DNA of 40,385 nt, taken from NCBI GenBank assembly GCA_947627925.1, contig CANQXW010000008.1, positions 1 through 40,385 of the forward strand, written 5' to 3'. The DNA comes from an uncultured Bacilli bacterium (GTDB lineage: Bacteria; Bacillota_I; Bacilli_A; RF39; UBA660). The number at the start of each line of letters is the position of its first letter. The first letter of the stretch is position 1. This document shows positions 15,087-24,071 of the stretch, piece after piece. The position numbers and the translations under genes were made by a program. A model generated the notes under the pieces. That model ran no database searches. It saw only the letters and a list, made by a program, of their open reading frames with translations, and was not told the origin of the DNA.

Positions 15087-16094
15087 ATGGATGAGAGAAA
15101 AAAAGCCCTATTAAAAGAAATAGTTGAAATTTACGTCAAAACAGTGAAACCTGTAGGAAGTAATTCCTTATGCAAAAAGCTAAAATGTTCTAGTGCGACG
15201 ATTAGAAATGAAATGGCCGTTCTAGAAAATTTGGGCTATATTGAAAAGAACCATATTTCTAGTGGCCGGGTTCCTAGTGAATTAGGTTATAAGTATTATG
15301 TGGAAAATTTAATGCAGCCTAAAGATTTAACGGGTGAAGATATGTTAAAACTGCAAACCATTTTTGCTAATAATGAGCTTAAAGTAAGTGATGCCGTTAC
15401 AAGATGTTTAGAAATAATTAGTGATTTAACTAACTATACTTCAGTTGTTTTAGGAAGAGGTAGTAGTGATAATCTTTTAAGACAATTGAATATTATAGCT
15501 TTAGATTTAAATAAAGTAGTCGCTATTGTTTGTACGGATAAAGGCTTAGTAGAAAACAAGGAATTTATTATTCCTGATAATATTGATGCCAATGAAATAG
15601 TTAGAGTTGGCGAAATGGTTAATAAAATGTTAGTTGGAACTCCGATTAGTAAAGTAGCGGAAAAATTAGAATTTGAAATTAAACCGATAATTGCTAAAAA
15701 GGTCAAAGATTATGAAACTGTTTATAATATTTTCTATGATGCGTTCAATGATTTCTTGATTCATAATACCAACATTCATGTATCAGGAAGAGTTAATCTT
15801 TTAAAAGAACCGGAATATGATAATACCACGAGTATTAAAAGAATTGCTTCGAAATTAGAAGATGATGCTTTTAAGAAAATGGTTGATGATATTGATGGTG
15901 GGGAAGATTTACAAATTTATATTGGTAAAGATAGTAATTTTGATGATAATGTCACAGTTATTAAGAAAAAATATAGAACCGCTGGCGAAGAAGGAACAAT
16001 TGCGATTATTGGACCTAAGAGAATGGAATATGAAAGAGTTGTTTCGCTTCTAAATTATATGGTCGATAGAATTGAGGGAAAAGATGGAAAATAA
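15087..16094 (+). CDS. hrcA: Heat-inducible transcription repressor HrcA
   Basis: HrcA binds CIRCE and represses the class I heat shock operon; GroE normally tunes it. The 335-residue protein begins with the winged-helix domain (about 1-75: ALLKEIVEIYVKTVKPVGS, then CSSATIRNEMAVLENLGYIEKNH and SGRVPSELGYKYYV), followed by the GAF-like dimer domain and the terminal segment with ITVIKKKY-type and GTIAIIGPKRMEYERV sequence. The ribosome binding site GGTGGTGAT precedes the ATG at 15087. It is first in hrcA-grpE-dnaK and is presumably autoregulated through the two sites upstream. Confidence 0.96.
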   Translation: MDERKKALLKEIVEIYVKTVKPVGSNSLCKKLKCSSATIRNEMAVLENLGYIEKNHISSGRVPSELGYKYYVENLMQPKDLTGEDMLKLQTIFANNELKVSDAVTRCLEIISDLTNYTSVVLGRGSSDNLLRQLNIIALDLNKVVAIVCTDKGLVENKEFIIPDNIDANEIVRVGEMVNKMLVGTPISKVAEKLEFEIKPIIAKKVKDYETVYNIFYDAFNDFLIHNTNIHVSGRVNLLKEPEYDNTTSIKRIASKLEDDAFKKMVDDIDGGEDLQIYIGKDSNFDDNVTVIKKKYRTAGEEGTIAIIGPKRMEYERVVSLLNYMVDRIEGKDGK

Positions 16095-16611
16095 GGAAGA
16101 AATTGAAGTATTAGAAGAAAAAGAAGTAAAAAAGAAAAAAGAACATAAAAAAGAAAATAAAGAATTATTAAAACTAGAAGAAGAAAAAAGACTATTAAAT
16201 GATAAGCTTTTGCGAGTTAGTGCCGAAATGCAGAACATGAAAAGAAGATATGAAGAAGAACTTGCTAAAAGTTATAAATATAGTGGGGAAGATGTAATAG
16301 TAAGTTTACTACCCGTAATTGATAACTTTGAAAGAGCTATTAAATTAGATGATAGTAATTTATCCGATGAATTGTCAAAATTCCTTGAGGGATTTAAAAT
16401 GATTTATGGTAATGTCTTAAATATTTTAAACAACTTAGAAGTAAAAGAAATCGAAGCTTTACATAAGCCCTTTGATCCAACGATGATGGAAGCGGTTTTA
16501 ACTAGTCATGAAGATGGTGTTGAAGCTGGAATAGTTACTGATGTTATGCAAAAAGGTTATATGTATAAAGATAAAGTTATAAGAGTCGCTATGGTTAAGG
16601 TTAGCGAATAA
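16084..16611 (+). CDS. grpE: Nucleotide exchange factor GrpE
   Basis: GrpE releases ADP from DnaK. The 175-residue protein has a very charged Glu/Lys N-terminus (about 1-45), a long coiled-coil helix (LLRVSAEMQNMKRRYEEELAK), a four-helix part and the C-terminal beta domain with FDPTMMEAVLT and GYMYKDKVIRVAMVKVS. The ATG at 16084 lies inside the hrcA end (11-base overlap) and has GAGGG five bases upstream, so the alternative TTG at 16072 is rejected. Length is normal. Confidence 0.95.
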   Translation: MENKEEIEVLEEKEVKKKKEHKKENKELLKLEEEKRLLNDKLLRVSAEMQNMKRRYEEELAKSYKYSGEDVIVSLLPVIDNFERAIKLDDSNLSDELSKFLEGFKMIYGNVLNILNNLEVKEIEALHKPFDPTMMEAVLTSHEDGVEAGIVTDVMQKGYMYKDKVIRVAMVKVSE

Positions 16612-16642
16612 TACTCAAAAGAAAGAAAGGAAATGATATATA

Positions 16643-18460
16643 ATGAGTAAAATAATTGGAATCGATTTAGGTACAACAAATAGTTGTGTTGCTGTTTTGG
16701 AAGGAGGAGAACCAAAGGTTATTCCTAATAGCGAAGGTAATAGAACTACTCCTTCCGTTGTAGCTTTTAAAGGGGAAGAAGAATTAGTTGGCGAAACTGC
16801 TAAAAGACAAGCTGTTACGAATGTTAAAAATACTATTTCTTCAATCAAAAGAAAAATGGGTACTAGTGAAAAAGTGGAAGCTAATGGTAAAAAATATACA
16901 CCGGAAGAAATTAGTGCCAAAATTTTAGGAAAATTAAAGAAAGATGCGGAAAGTTATTTAGGAGAAAAAGTAACTAAAGCTGTTATTACTGTTCCAGCTT
17001 ACTTTAATGATGCTGAAAGACAAGCCACTAAGAATGCTGGTAAAATTGCGGGTTTAGATGTTGAAAGAATTATCAATGAACCAACGGCAGCAGCTCTAGC
17101 ATATGGACTTGATAAACAAGATAAATTACAAACTATCTTAGTTTATGACTTAGGTGGTGGAACATTCGACGTTTCTATTCTTGAACTTGGTGATGGTGTC
17201 TTTGAAGTTAAATCTACTAGTGGAAATAATCGTCTTGGTGGTGATGACTTTGATGAAAGAATTAGTGATTATTTAGTTAGCGAATTTAAGAGTGAACATG
17301 GTGTTGATTTATCAAAAGATAAAATGGCTATGCAAAGAATTAAAGATGCGGCTGAAAAAGCGAAAAAAGATTTATCTGGTATGACTAATGCGCAAATTAG
17401 TTTACCATTCATTGCTCAAAGTGATGAAGGACCACTTCATATGGAAATGAGTTTATCTAAAGCTAAATTTGAAGATTTATGTCGCGATTTATTTGATTCT
17501 ACTTTGGAACCAGTAAGAAAAGCTTTAAAAGATGCGAAACTTACCAGTAAAGATATTGATAAAGTAATCTTAGTTGGTGGTTCAACTCGTATTCCTTATA
17601 TTCAAGAATTAGTTAAAAAAGAATTAGGTCAAGAACCTAATAAAGGTGTTAACCCTGATGAAGTAGTAGCCATGGGAGCCGCTATTCAAGGTGGTGTCTT
17701 AACCGGGGAAGTTGATGATATCGTTTTACTTGATGTAACTCCATTATCATTAGGTATTGAAACTTTAGGTAATGTTATGACAGTTTTAATTCCAAGAAAT
17801 ACAACTATCCCAACTAGTAAGAGTCAAGTATTTAGTACCGCTGCGGATAATCAACCCGCTGTAGACATTCATGTTTTACAAGGTGAAAGACCAATGGCGT
17901 ATGATAATAAAACATTAGGTAACTTCCAACTTACTAATATTCCTCCTGCAAAAAGAGGTATACCACAAATCGAAGTTACATTCGATATTGATGCTAATGG
18001 TATAGTTAATGTTAAAGCTAAAGATTTAGGAACGGGAAAAGAACAATCTATAACAATTACTTCAAGTACTAATCTTTCTGATGAAGAAATTGATAAAATG
18101 ATGAAAGAAGCTGAAGCTAATAAAGAAGCTGACGAAAAGAGAAAAGAAGAAGCTGAAGTTAGAAATAATGCGGATTCAATGATTTTCCAAACGGAAAAAG
18201 CTTTAGAAGATTTAGGTGATAAAGTAGATTCAAAAGATAAAGAAAAAGCTGAAGATTTAGTTAAAGAATTAAAGAAAGAACTTGAAGGTAGCGATATTGA
18301 TAAGATCAAAGAAAAAACCGAAGAGTTATCTAAAACAGCTATGGATTTAGCAGCTAAAGTTTATCAAAGTGCTACACCAAATAGTGAGGCTACTGCAGAG
18401 GAAAACAATAAATCTTCTAAAAAAGATGATGTTGAAGAAGCAAAATTTGAAGAAAAATAA
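16643..18460 (+). CDS. dnaK: Chaperone DnaK (Hsp70)
   Basis: The 605-residue Hsp70 chaperone carries the [10 protein letters not shown] phosphate loop at the start, [14 protein letters not shown] and [13 protein letters not shown] signatures in the nucleotide-binding domain (to about 360), the [11 protein letters not shown] linker-proximal segment, a substrate-binding domain and a lysine/glutamate-rich helical lid. The C-terminus ends in an acidic tail rather than the Proteobacterial EEVKD form. It follows grpE by 31 bases and shares the CIRCE-controlled promoter. A hairpin follows. Confidence 0.98.
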   Translation: MSKIIGIDLGTTNSCVAVLEGGEPKVIPNSEGNRTTPSVVAFKGEEELVGETAKRQAVTNVKNTISSIKRKMGTSEKVEANGKKYTPEEISAKILGKLKKDAESYLGEKVTKAVITVPAYFNDAERQATKNAGKIAGLDVERIINEPTAAALAYGLDKQDKLQTILVYDLGGGTFDVSILELGDGVFEVKSTSGNNRLGGDDFDERISDYLVSEFKSEHGVDLSKDKMAMQRIKDAAEKAKKDLSGMTNAQISLPFIAQSDEGPLHMEMSLSKAKFEDLCRDLFDSTLEPVRKALKDAKLTSKDIDKVILVGGSTRIPYIQELVKKELGQEPNKGVNPDEVVAMGAAIQGGVLTGEVDDIVLLDVTPLSLGIETLGNVMTVLIPRNTTIPTSKSQVFSTAADNQPAVDIHVLQGERPMAYDNKTLGNFQLTNIPPAKRGIPQIEVTFDIDANGIVNVKAKDLGTGKEQSITITSSTNLSDEEIDKMMKEAEANKEADEKRKEEAEVRNNADSMIFQTEKALEDLGDKVDSKDKEKAEDLVKELKKELEGSDIDKIKEKTEELSKTAMDLAAKVYQSATPNSEATAEENNKSSKKDDVEEAKFEEK

Positions 18461-18464
18461 AAGA

Positions 18465-18495
18465 TTAGGTTCTAGAAAACTAGAGCCTAACTTTT
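18465..18495 (+). terminator. Hairpin between dnaK and pepF
   Basis: An 11-bp stem (18465-18475 with 18480-18490, one G-T wobble) on an AAAA loop, followed by CTTTT. The short T run suggests partial termination, which would lower pepF-dnaJ expression relative to dnaK. Confidence 0.65.
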
Positions 18496-18516
18496 AGTTA
18501 TAGAAAGGTAATTTTA

Positions 18517-20316
18517 ATGGCAAAAACAAGAAAAGAATTTAAAGACATTTATAAATGGAATGTGACAGATTTATATAAAAATGATAAGGAAGCTTTAAAG
18601 GAAATTAAAAGTTTAGAAAAAGATATTCTGGCTTTAGATGAATATAAAGGCCATATATTAGATAGCGCCGATAGTTTATACAATGTTTTAAATACGGATA
18701 CTTTATTAGAAAAAAGAATTGAAAGAATATATACTTATGGTCATATCAATAATGATGCTGATACCAAAGATGTTAATTTTCAAACTATTTATGGTCTGGC
18801 TAAAAATATTTATACAAAATATTTAGAACATTCGTCATATATTGTTCCGGAACTTTTAAAAGGCGATTATGATTTAGTTTTAAAATATATTAAAGAAAAT
18901 AAAAGTTTAAAGCCTTATGAAAGAGTTTTAAAACATATTTTTCGAAATAAAGAACATGTTTTAAGTGAAGAAGTGGAAAGTACTTTAGCTAGTTTTGCTA
19001 ATTTATTTGCGGCTCCTGATGAAATAATGCAAATTTTAAGTGATAGTGATTTTACTTTTGATAGTATCAATGTTGATGGTAAAGAGACAGAACTTACCGC
19101 AAGTAATTATTCGGTCTATATAAAAAATCCTAATCGGGAAGTTCGCCAAGCGGCCTTTAATTCTTTACATAAAACTTATGGTAAATTTAAAAATACGATT
19201 GCCACGATTTTAAAAAGTGAAGTTGAAAAAAATGTCGTTAATGCTAAATTAAGAAAATTTAAAAATAGCCTAGAAGCCTCTTTATTTCCTAATGAAATAG
19301 ACCCTAAAGTTTATCATAATTTAATTAGTGGGGTTCATAAACATTTACCATCTTTATATAAATATTGGGAATTAAAAAGAAAAGAATTAAATTTAGAAGA
19401 AATGCATATTTATGATACTTATGCTGATATAAGTAAAAAAGATCATCAAAAATATACTTTTGAAGAAGCTAAAGATTTAGTTTTGAAGGCGGTTGAGCCT
19501 TTAGGAGAAGTTTACCAAAAAGATATATTACAAGCATTTACAAAGGGTTGGATTGATTCATGTAATAATGATGGTAAAAGAGGCGGAGCCTATTGTACAA
19601 CTTGTTATGATGTTCATCCTTATGTCTTACTAAGCTTTGAAAATGATATGCAAAGTATATCTACTTTAGCTCATGAACTTGGTCATGCTATGCACTATTA
19701 TTACGCTTGTCAAAATCAATCTTATCAAGATTATGGCTATAGCATTTTTGTCGCTGAAGTTGCCAGTCAAACTAACGAAATATTATTAGATCGTTATTTA
19801 CTTGACCATGCCACTTCCAAAAGTGAAAAATTAAGAATCATTGATAATTTATTATTAGGCATGAAAGCTTCAATCTTTAGACAAACTATGTTTGCTGAAT
19901 TTGAATTATTTATTCATGAATATACCGAAAAAGGTAATGTCTTAACTTATGAAAATATGATAGATAAATATTATGAATTAAATAAACTTTATTTTGGATC
20001 TAATGTTGTTTGTGATGATTTAATTAAATATGAATGGGAAAGAATCCCGCATTTCTATTTAAACTTTTATGTTTATCAATATGCCACTAGTTTTACAGCC
20101 GCCATTAGTTTAGCTAATAAAATTTATGATGGCGATAATAAAGTGCGAGATAAATATTTAGAATTTTTAAAATTAGGTTGTACTAAAAACCCAATTGATT
20201 CTTTAAAAGTTGCGGGTATTGATATGACCACTAATAAAGTTTTAGATGATGCCATTAAATTTATGGATGAACTTTTAGAAATGTATGAAGAATTACAAGG
20301 AAGTGATAAAGCATGA
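18517..20316 (+). CDS. pepF: Oligoendopeptidase F (M3B)
   Basis: PepF is a cytosolic zinc metallopeptidase that degrades short peptides. The 599-residue protein shows the helical N-terminal PepF domain and the zinc site HELGH (386-390) with Glu414 in [11 protein letters not shown] as the third ligand, as in the M3 family. Its C-terminal segment [13 protein letters not shown] is also typical. A ribosome binding site AGAAAGG is placed ahead of the ATG. It lies between dnaK and dnaJ and its TGA overlaps the dnaJ ATG, so dnaJ translation is tied to it. No separate sigma-A promoter is evident. Confidence 0.96.
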   Translation: MAKTRKEFKDIYKWNVTDLYKNDKEALKEIKSLEKDILALDEYKGHILDSADSLYNVLNTDTLLEKRIERIYTYGHINNDADTKDVNFQTIYGLAKNIYTKYLEHSSYIVPELLKGDYDLVLKYIKENKSLKPYERVLKHIFRNKEHVLSEEVESTLASFANLFAAPDEIMQILSDSDFTFDSINVDGKETELTASNYSVYIKNPNREVRQAAFNSLHKTYGKFKNTIATILKSEVEKNVVNAKLRKFKNSLEASLFPNEIDPKVYHNLISGVHKHLPSLYKYWELKRKELNLEEMHIYDTYADISKKDHQKYTFEEAKDLVLKAVEPLGEVYQKDILQAFTKGWIDSCNNDGKRGGAYCTTCYDVHPYVLLSFENDMQSISTLAHELGHAMHYYYACQNQSYQDYGYSIFVAEVASQTNEILLDRYLLDHATSKSEKLRIIDNLLLGMKASIFRQTMFAEFELFIHEYTEKGNVLTYENMIDKYYELNKLYFGSNVVCDDLIKYEWERIPHFYLNFYVYQYATSFTAAISLANKIYDGDNKVRDKYLEFLKLGCTKNPIDSLKVAGIDMTTNKVLDDAIKFMDELLEMYEELQGSDKA

Positions 20317-21440
20317 ACAAAAAAGATTATTATGAAATTTTAGGAGTTTCCAAAGATGCTAGCGATGAAGAAATAAAAAGAGCGTTCCGGGTTTTGGCCA
20401 AAAAATATCACCCTGATGTTAATAAAGAACCAGGAGCAGCGGATAAATTTAAGGAAATTGGCGAGGCTTACCAAGTCTTATCTGATAAAAACAAAAGAGC
20501 TCAATATGATCAATTTGGCCATGCCGCTTTTGAAAATGGTGGAGCTTCTAACTTTGATATGGGCGATATTAATTTAGACGATATTTTATCAAGCATTTTT
20601 GGAGGTAGCTTCGGAGGCCATTTTTCTTCTTTTACCGACCTGGGAGGATTTGGCCAAAGAAGAGGAGCTAAAAGAGCAAGACGTGGTGACGATTTATTAA
20701 TGCGTATTCGCTTAACTTTTGAAGAAGCCATCAAGGGTTGCAAAAAAGATATCCAAGTAAATGTCAGTGAAGAATGTGATAAATGTCATGGTGCTGGTGG
20801 TTTTGGAGAAGCCAAATGTCCTACTTGTAATGGTTTAGGAGTAATAAGAGATGAACAAAGAAGTTTATTTGGTCTTATTCAAACCCAAAAGACTTGTCCT
20901 GAATGTGCTGGAAGTGGTAAAGTTTTTAAAGAAATTTGTCGGGAATGCCATGGCGAAGGTAGAGTAGATAAAAACAAAACTTTAACTATTACCGTACCGG
21001 CTGGTGTTGATAATGGTAGTCAACTTCGTTTAAGTGGCAAAGGTGAAGCCGGCATAAATGGGGGCCCTAATGGGGATATTTATTTAGAATTTGTAGTGGA
21101 AGACCATAAATATTTTGAAAGACACGATGATGATATTTACTTAGAAGTCCCAATAACCATAACCGACGCTATTTTAGGATGTAAAAAAGAAATACCTACT
21201 TTAGATGGAAGTGGTTATATTGAAATTAAACCAGGAACTCAAAATTACACTAAATTAAAACTTAAAGGTAAAGGAGTTAAAGGGGTTAATAGTAGAGTAC
21301 CTGGTGATATGTATGTAGTAGTTAATGTTATCATTCCAACTAAACTTACAAAGACGCAAAAAGATTTATTAAAAGAACTTTCGGAAACTGATTTAGAAAG
21401 TGAACCGGAATTTAAAGATTTTAAAAAATCATTAAAATAA
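20313..21440 (+). CDS. dnaJ: Chaperone DnaJ (Hsp40)
   Basis: DnaJ delivers clients to DnaK and stimulates its ATPase. The 375-residue protein has a J domain (1-68) with HPD at 33-35, a Gly/Phe-rich linker, and a zinc-binding domain with all four CxxCxGxG-type repeats (Cys155/158, 169/172, 195/198, 209/212), then two beta-rich C-terminal domains. It is a complete type I DnaJ. ATGA overlap with pepF; AAGGAAGTGAT gives the ribosome binding site. B. subtilis has dnaJ directly after dnaK. Confidence 0.97.
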   Translation: MNKKDYYEILGVSKDASDEEIKRAFRVLAKKYHPDVNKEPGAADKFKEIGEAYQVLSDKNKRAQYDQFGHAAFENGGASNFDMGDINLDDILSSIFGGSFGGHFSSFTDLGGFGQRRGAKRARRGDDLLMRIRLTFEEAIKGCKKDIQVNVSEECDKCHGAGGFGEAKCPTCNGLGVIRDEQRSLFGLIQTQKTCPECAGSGKVFKEICRECHGEGRVDKNKTLTITVPAGVDNGSQLRLSGKGEAGINGGPNGDIYLEFVVEDHKYFERHDDDIYLEVPITITDAILGCKKEIPTLDGSGYIEIKPGTQNYTKLKLKGKGVKGVNSRVPGDMYVVVNVIIPTKLTKTQKDLLKELSETDLESEPEFKDFKKSLK

Positions 21441-21448
21441 TTAGGAGA

Positions 21449-21480
21449 AGATTTTTCTAGGAATAGAGAAATCTTTTTTT
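21449..21480 (+). terminator. Rho-independent terminator of dnaJ
   Basis: An 11-bp stem with one G-T wobble (21449-21459 with 21464-21474) and a GGAA loop runs into seven T. It closes the heat shock operon and marks the left edge of the accessory island. Confidence 0.88.
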
Positions 21481-21513
21481 ACGCACAATTATCAACAAAA
21501 TAAAATCCAAAAC

Positions 21514-21541
21514 TTGACACCGGGGGGGGGTATTATATAAT
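21514..21541 (+). promoter_or_regulatory. Promoter with G9 tract in the spacer (likely phase-variable)
   Basis: Perfect TTGACA (21514-21519) and perfect TATAAT (21536-21541) are separated by 16 bases, nine of which are an unbroken G run (21522-21530). Such a tract is highly unusual in DNA this AT-rich. Slippage by one base would change the spacer to 15 or 17 bases and thus promoter strength. It drives the two-gene surface-protein operon at 21645-23633. Confidence 0.85.
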
Positions 21542-21569
21542 AAACATATAAGATAAGAAGAATAGAAGT

Positions 21570-21600
21570 ATTTATGTAGTTGTTAACATAAATTATTTTT
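21570..21600 (+). terminator. Possible leader attenuator hairpin
   Basis: ATTTATGT (21570-21577) and ACATAAAT (21586-21593) form an 8-bp stem followed by TATTTTT within the roughly 100-base leader of the surface-protein operon. All A/T-rich pairs, so weak. Confidence 0.3.
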
Positions 21601-21644
21601 AGTTGTTATCTGTATTCGGTATTATAAACAAAAGGAATGATAAG

Positions 21645-22376
21645 ATGAAAATAAAGGAAAGTAAAATTTTAAATGTTATTAAAGAATATAAAAGTTTAGT
21701 AATAATTGCTTTAGTAATTATAGTTCAAGTTATTTGGCTAATATCATCAAATGATTCTTATGCTTATTATAGTAGTAGTAATGAAATGCCTATATTAAGT
21801 ACTAAAATAGGAGAATTTGCTAAAGGAGATACATCTCCTTTAGATACTAATACTGATATAAACTTATTATATTATATCCAAGATATATTTAATCCCAAAG
21901 AATATGTCGTATTAGAAACAGCACCCGTAGATATAAAAGATTATACATTAGTAAAAAGTAAGAGTAATTGTATACCGGAAGAAAGTGAACTAGCTAATGA
22001 TAAAGTAAAATATAGTAATTATGGCTTTGATGAAAACGGAAATTTAAAAATAACCATAAGTGAAGATAAACCTCATCAAATAGTATGTAGATTATATTAC
22101 AATATCGACTTTAGTAAATATGATCAATTAAATGGAGATATAAATGTAATAGCGTTAGTAGAATCAAATGAAGGAACAATAGTAAAAGAAAAAGAAGGAA
22201 AAAAATATACAATCCAAGAGATACCAGAGAGTGGATATAGATTAGAAAGTTATGAATGTAATAACAAAGATAAATCTACTCAAACAGAGATAACATATGA
22301 AAATAATAAAATGACAGTGAAATATAAAGTACCGGATTTATGTTATGCCTATTTTAATAAAGAAGTGGAGGGATAA
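21645..22376 (+). CDS. Membrane-anchored surface protein, 243 residues
   Basis: No named family recognised. The N-terminus is a signal anchor (hydrophobic 20-36, VIIALVIIVQVIWLISS) followed by an extracellular region. That region contains two or more beta-rich segments. The last (about 170-240) has LNGDINVIALVESNEGTI, then YTIQEIPESGYRLESYECNNK and closing beta strands with cysteines, the form of a small immunoglobulin-like or prealbumin-like repeat of surface proteins. The ATG at 21645 is preceded by AAAGGAATGAT; the upstream TTG at 21603 has no such site. It is the first gene behind the G9 promoter, seven bases ahead of the next. Confidence 0.65.
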   Translation: MKIKESKILNVIKEYKSLVIIALVIIVQVIWLISSNDSYAYYSSSNEMPILSTKIGEFAKGDTSPLDTNTDINLLYYIQDIFNPKEYVVLETAPVDIKDYTLVKSKSNCIPEESELANDKVKYSNYGFDENGNLKITISEDKPHQIVCRLYYNIDFSKYDQLNGDINVIALVESNEGTIVKEKEGKKYTIQEIPESGYRLESYECNNKDKSTQTEITYENNKMTVKYKVPDLCYAYFNKEVEG

Positions 22377-22382
22377 AGATTA

Positions 22383-23633
22383 ATGAAAAGGAAAATATAT
22401 AAAATAATATTAATAATATTATTAATAATAGAAATACCGATAATGTATTTAACATTTAAAACATTTAGTAATAAAGAAATAAATAAAGTAAGTTATAATG
22501 AAAATATAAAAAGTAAAAGTACCTTAGCCTATTATATAGATGGAGAGTTACAAGAAGGAATGACTTCATGGCCAACGGACAAAGAATATGAGAAAGCAGA
22601 ATGTTATTATGGGAATCATGTTGAAGTACCCGCAAGTGAAGTATTATCATTTGATAATACTAGTCATACCGCAACCATAACATCGAATAAAACCATATAT
22701 TGTTCATTATATTTTGGAAAGACACCATCAAAGCCAAGTGGTTCTGGTAACGCAGCAAGTGTAATTGATAAAAATTCTGGAGGCGGAACATTAGAAACAG
22801 TGGTACAATTAGAAGAAAGAAATAAATCTATATCTGGTGATATCAAAGATGACTTAAGGAGATTTATCGGAACAAAAGATGAAGTAACAGATAACTTTAT
22901 CTGTTTCGGAACAAATAGCCAAAAAGATTGTAAAGACAATATGGATATATACATGTATCGAATAATGGGGATAGATACAGAAGGAAGATTAAAACTAATC
23001 AAAGCGACAAAATTAGTACAAGGAAGCACAAGTACTTTCCAATGGTTTAGTGATTATACATCTGATATACATTGGAATGAATCAGGTTTATATAGTGGGC
23101 TAAACGGTAGTTACTATGCTGCAAATACTAAATATAGTTATATGCAAGATACAGCATGGACAAATTTAATAGATACGTCAACATATTATATAGGAGATTC
23201 GCCTTATGTAGGAGAGTTGACAACCAGTACTTATCCAACATTATTTCAAAATGAACGGAGTAAAGCTTACGGTGGTAGTTGGCCGTTGGATGTATATATC
23301 GGATTAATGTATTTGAGTGATTATTTATATGCCAATAATGGATATCAAAGTACAAATAATTGGTTGTTTATCCAAAATGGATTAAATGGAACAGCCAATA
23401 CACCTTCAGGATCAATCGCACCAACCTCGGATTGTGAATGGACAATGACCAGGTATGCCGATGGCGACGGCCGTTCTTATGCGTGGGGCGTGGAAGATTG
23501 GGGGACTGGAGAGTTCCATTATTTTGACGGTGAGCTTGCGGTTCGTCCAGTCTTCTATCTTTCATCCGAGATAACAATCACAGACGGTAATGGTTATATA
23601 AATACTCCATATATAATTTCTCCACAAAGTTAA
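22383..23633 (+). CDS. Secreted or membrane-anchored protein with DUF6273/lectin-like domain
   Basis: The 416-residue protein has an N-terminal membrane anchor (about 4-24), a beta-rich stalk containing WPTDKEYEKAECYYGNH, a Ser/Gly linker (about 117-132) and a C-terminal domain (about 165-416). The latter has the layout of the DUF6273/SUMF-like surface domain: YMYRIMGIDTEGRLKLIK, an Asn/Tyr/Trp-rich middle, and a closing LAVRPVFYLSS segment. Residues about 350-396 are encoded by DNA near 53% GC, far above the rest. A homologous domain occurs in the protein at 24921. GGAGG precedes the ATG. The gene is second in the G9-promoter operon and ends before a strong terminator. Ligand unknown; adhesion is inference. 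Confidence 0.65.
   Translation: MKRKIYKIILIILLIIEIPIMYLTFKTFSNKEINKVSYNENIKSKSTLAYYIDGELQEGMTSWPTDKEYEKAECYYGNHVEVPASEVLSFDNTSHTATITSNKTIYCSLYFGKTPSKPSGSGNAASVIDKNSGGGTLETVVQLEERNKSISGDIKDDLRRFIGTKDEVTDNFICFGTNSQKDCKDNMDIYMYRIMGIDTEGRLKLIKATKLVQGSTSTFQWFSDYTSDIHWNESGLYSGLNGSYYAANTKYSYMQDTAWTNLIDTSTYYIGDSPYVGELTTSTYPTLFQNERSKAYGGSWPLDVYIGLMYLSDYLYANNGYQSTNNWLFIQNGLNGTANTPSGSIAPTSDCEWTMTRYADGDGRSYAWGVEDWGTGEFHYFDGELAVRPVFYLSSEITITDGNGYINTPYIISPQS
23421..23570 (+). other. GC-rich patch in the surface-protein gene
   Basis: Counting bases gives about 80 G or C in 150 (53%), against roughly 25-30% around it. It encodes the Trp/Gly/Asp-rich end of the lectin-like domain. The frame is intact. Confidence 0.85.
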
Positions 23634-23669
23634 TGATTGTCATAAATGCACAATATTTTAATAGAATTA

Positions 23670-23691
23670 GGAAGCAAAAAGCTTCCTTTTT
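23670..23691 (+). terminator. Rho-independent terminator of the surface-protein operon
   Basis: GGAAGC-AAAAA-GCTTCC followed by five T (23670-23691). Confidence 0.92.
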
Positions 23692-23784
23692 ATATTGTTT
23701 TCGACAAAATAGAAGAAATATCGACAAATGTTGTCAAAATCTCCTATGGACTTTTAGGTAATACTTGTGTTTTAATAGTAAGTC

Positions 23785-23802
23785 GAGACGAGAAGGCTTG
23801 CC
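23785..23802 (+). repeat. 5' arm of a long-range RNA pairing (toxin mRNA)
   Basis: GAGACGAGAA (23785-23794) and TTGCC (23798-23802) are complementary to TTCTCGTCTC (23983-23992) and GGCAA (23974-23978). Together they make a 15-bp interrupted stem that would join the two ends of the putative toxin mRNA. The same bases also resemble the 5' end of the antisense RNA. Confidence 0.75.
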
Positions 23803-23854
23803 TACTTTCAGGGGGTTTTGGAAAGACCAAGATCAATTGAAAGGGGTGGTTTTG

Positions 23855-23962
23855 ATGAAATTAAATATCTGCGGATTTTTAAAAGTAATGATTTTTCTGT
23901 CTAGTCAAATGACAAAACAAAAAAAGACTATCCTTATTCGGATTGAGTTCCGTTTAGGATAG
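23855..23962 (+). CDS. Putative type I toxin peptide (35 residues), possibly degenerate
   Basis: A small frame begins at ATG 23855 behind a strong AAGGGGTGG. It encodes a short hydrophobic stretch (GFLKVMIFLSS) followed by a basic tail (MTKQKKTILIRIEFRLG). The hydrophobic part is shorter than in the Firmicutes holin-like/Fst-like toxins, so this may be a divergent or decayed toxin. The support is the surrounding RNA architecture: an antisense promoter, an antisense terminator inside the toxin 3' end, and complementary 5' and 3' mRNA arms. No clear sense promoter was found. Confidence 0.5.
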   Translation: MKLNICGFLKVMIFLSSQMTKQKKTILIRIEFRLG

Positions 23963-23994
23963 CATTCCACTAAGGCAACGATTTCTCGTCTCCT
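23919..23994 (-). ncRNA. Antisense RNA, putative type I antitoxin
   Basis: On the minus strand a promoter at 24001-24029 would start a transcript near 23994. It would end at a hairpin formed by CTATCCT/AGGATAG (23928-23934 with 23956-23962, inner stem CGGA/TCCG) followed on the minus strand by TC and a T7 run (23919-23925). The product is about 75 nt. It is complementary to the 3' end of the toxin frame and the downstream mRNA arm. This layout is that of antitoxin RNAs of the Fst/TxpA/holin-like toxin class. Confidence 0.72.
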
Positions 23995-24000
23995 AATAAG

Positions 24001-24029
24001 ATTATACAACATGGTTAGAAAATTGACAA
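24001..24029 (-). promoter_or_regulatory. Promoter of the antisense RNA
   Basis: Reading the minus strand: TTGTCA (24029-24024), 17-base spacer, perfect TATAAT (24006-24001). Confidence 0.78.
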
Positions 24030-24071
24030 TAAGGAAAACTTTTAAATATAGTGGTTAAGGGGGTGAAGCTG

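Noticed and set aside
17869-18309. 146-codon minus-strand frame inside dnaK
   Set aside because: Ser/Leu-rich reverse reading of the Glu/Lys-rich DnaK lid, a well-known artefact.
22664-23029. 121-codon minus-strand frame in the surface-protein gene
   Set aside because: No ribosome binding site or promoter; the plus-strand frame has a signal anchor and domain structure.
23421-23691. Diversity-generating retroelement variable region and downstream hairpin
   Set aside because: Position in a lectin-like C-terminus and a following hairpin are suggestive, but no reverse transcriptase, template repeat or accessory gene is in the window. The hairpin is a normal terminator.
23700-23737. Spo0A-box-like TTCGACA and repeat of TCGACAAA before the toxin locus
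   Set aside because: The heptamer occurs by chance several times per 40 kb and no promoter is clear next to it.
23646-23840. 64-codon plus frame after the surface operon
   Set aside because: Starts before the operon terminator, has no ribosome binding site and runs through the RNA-pairing arm.
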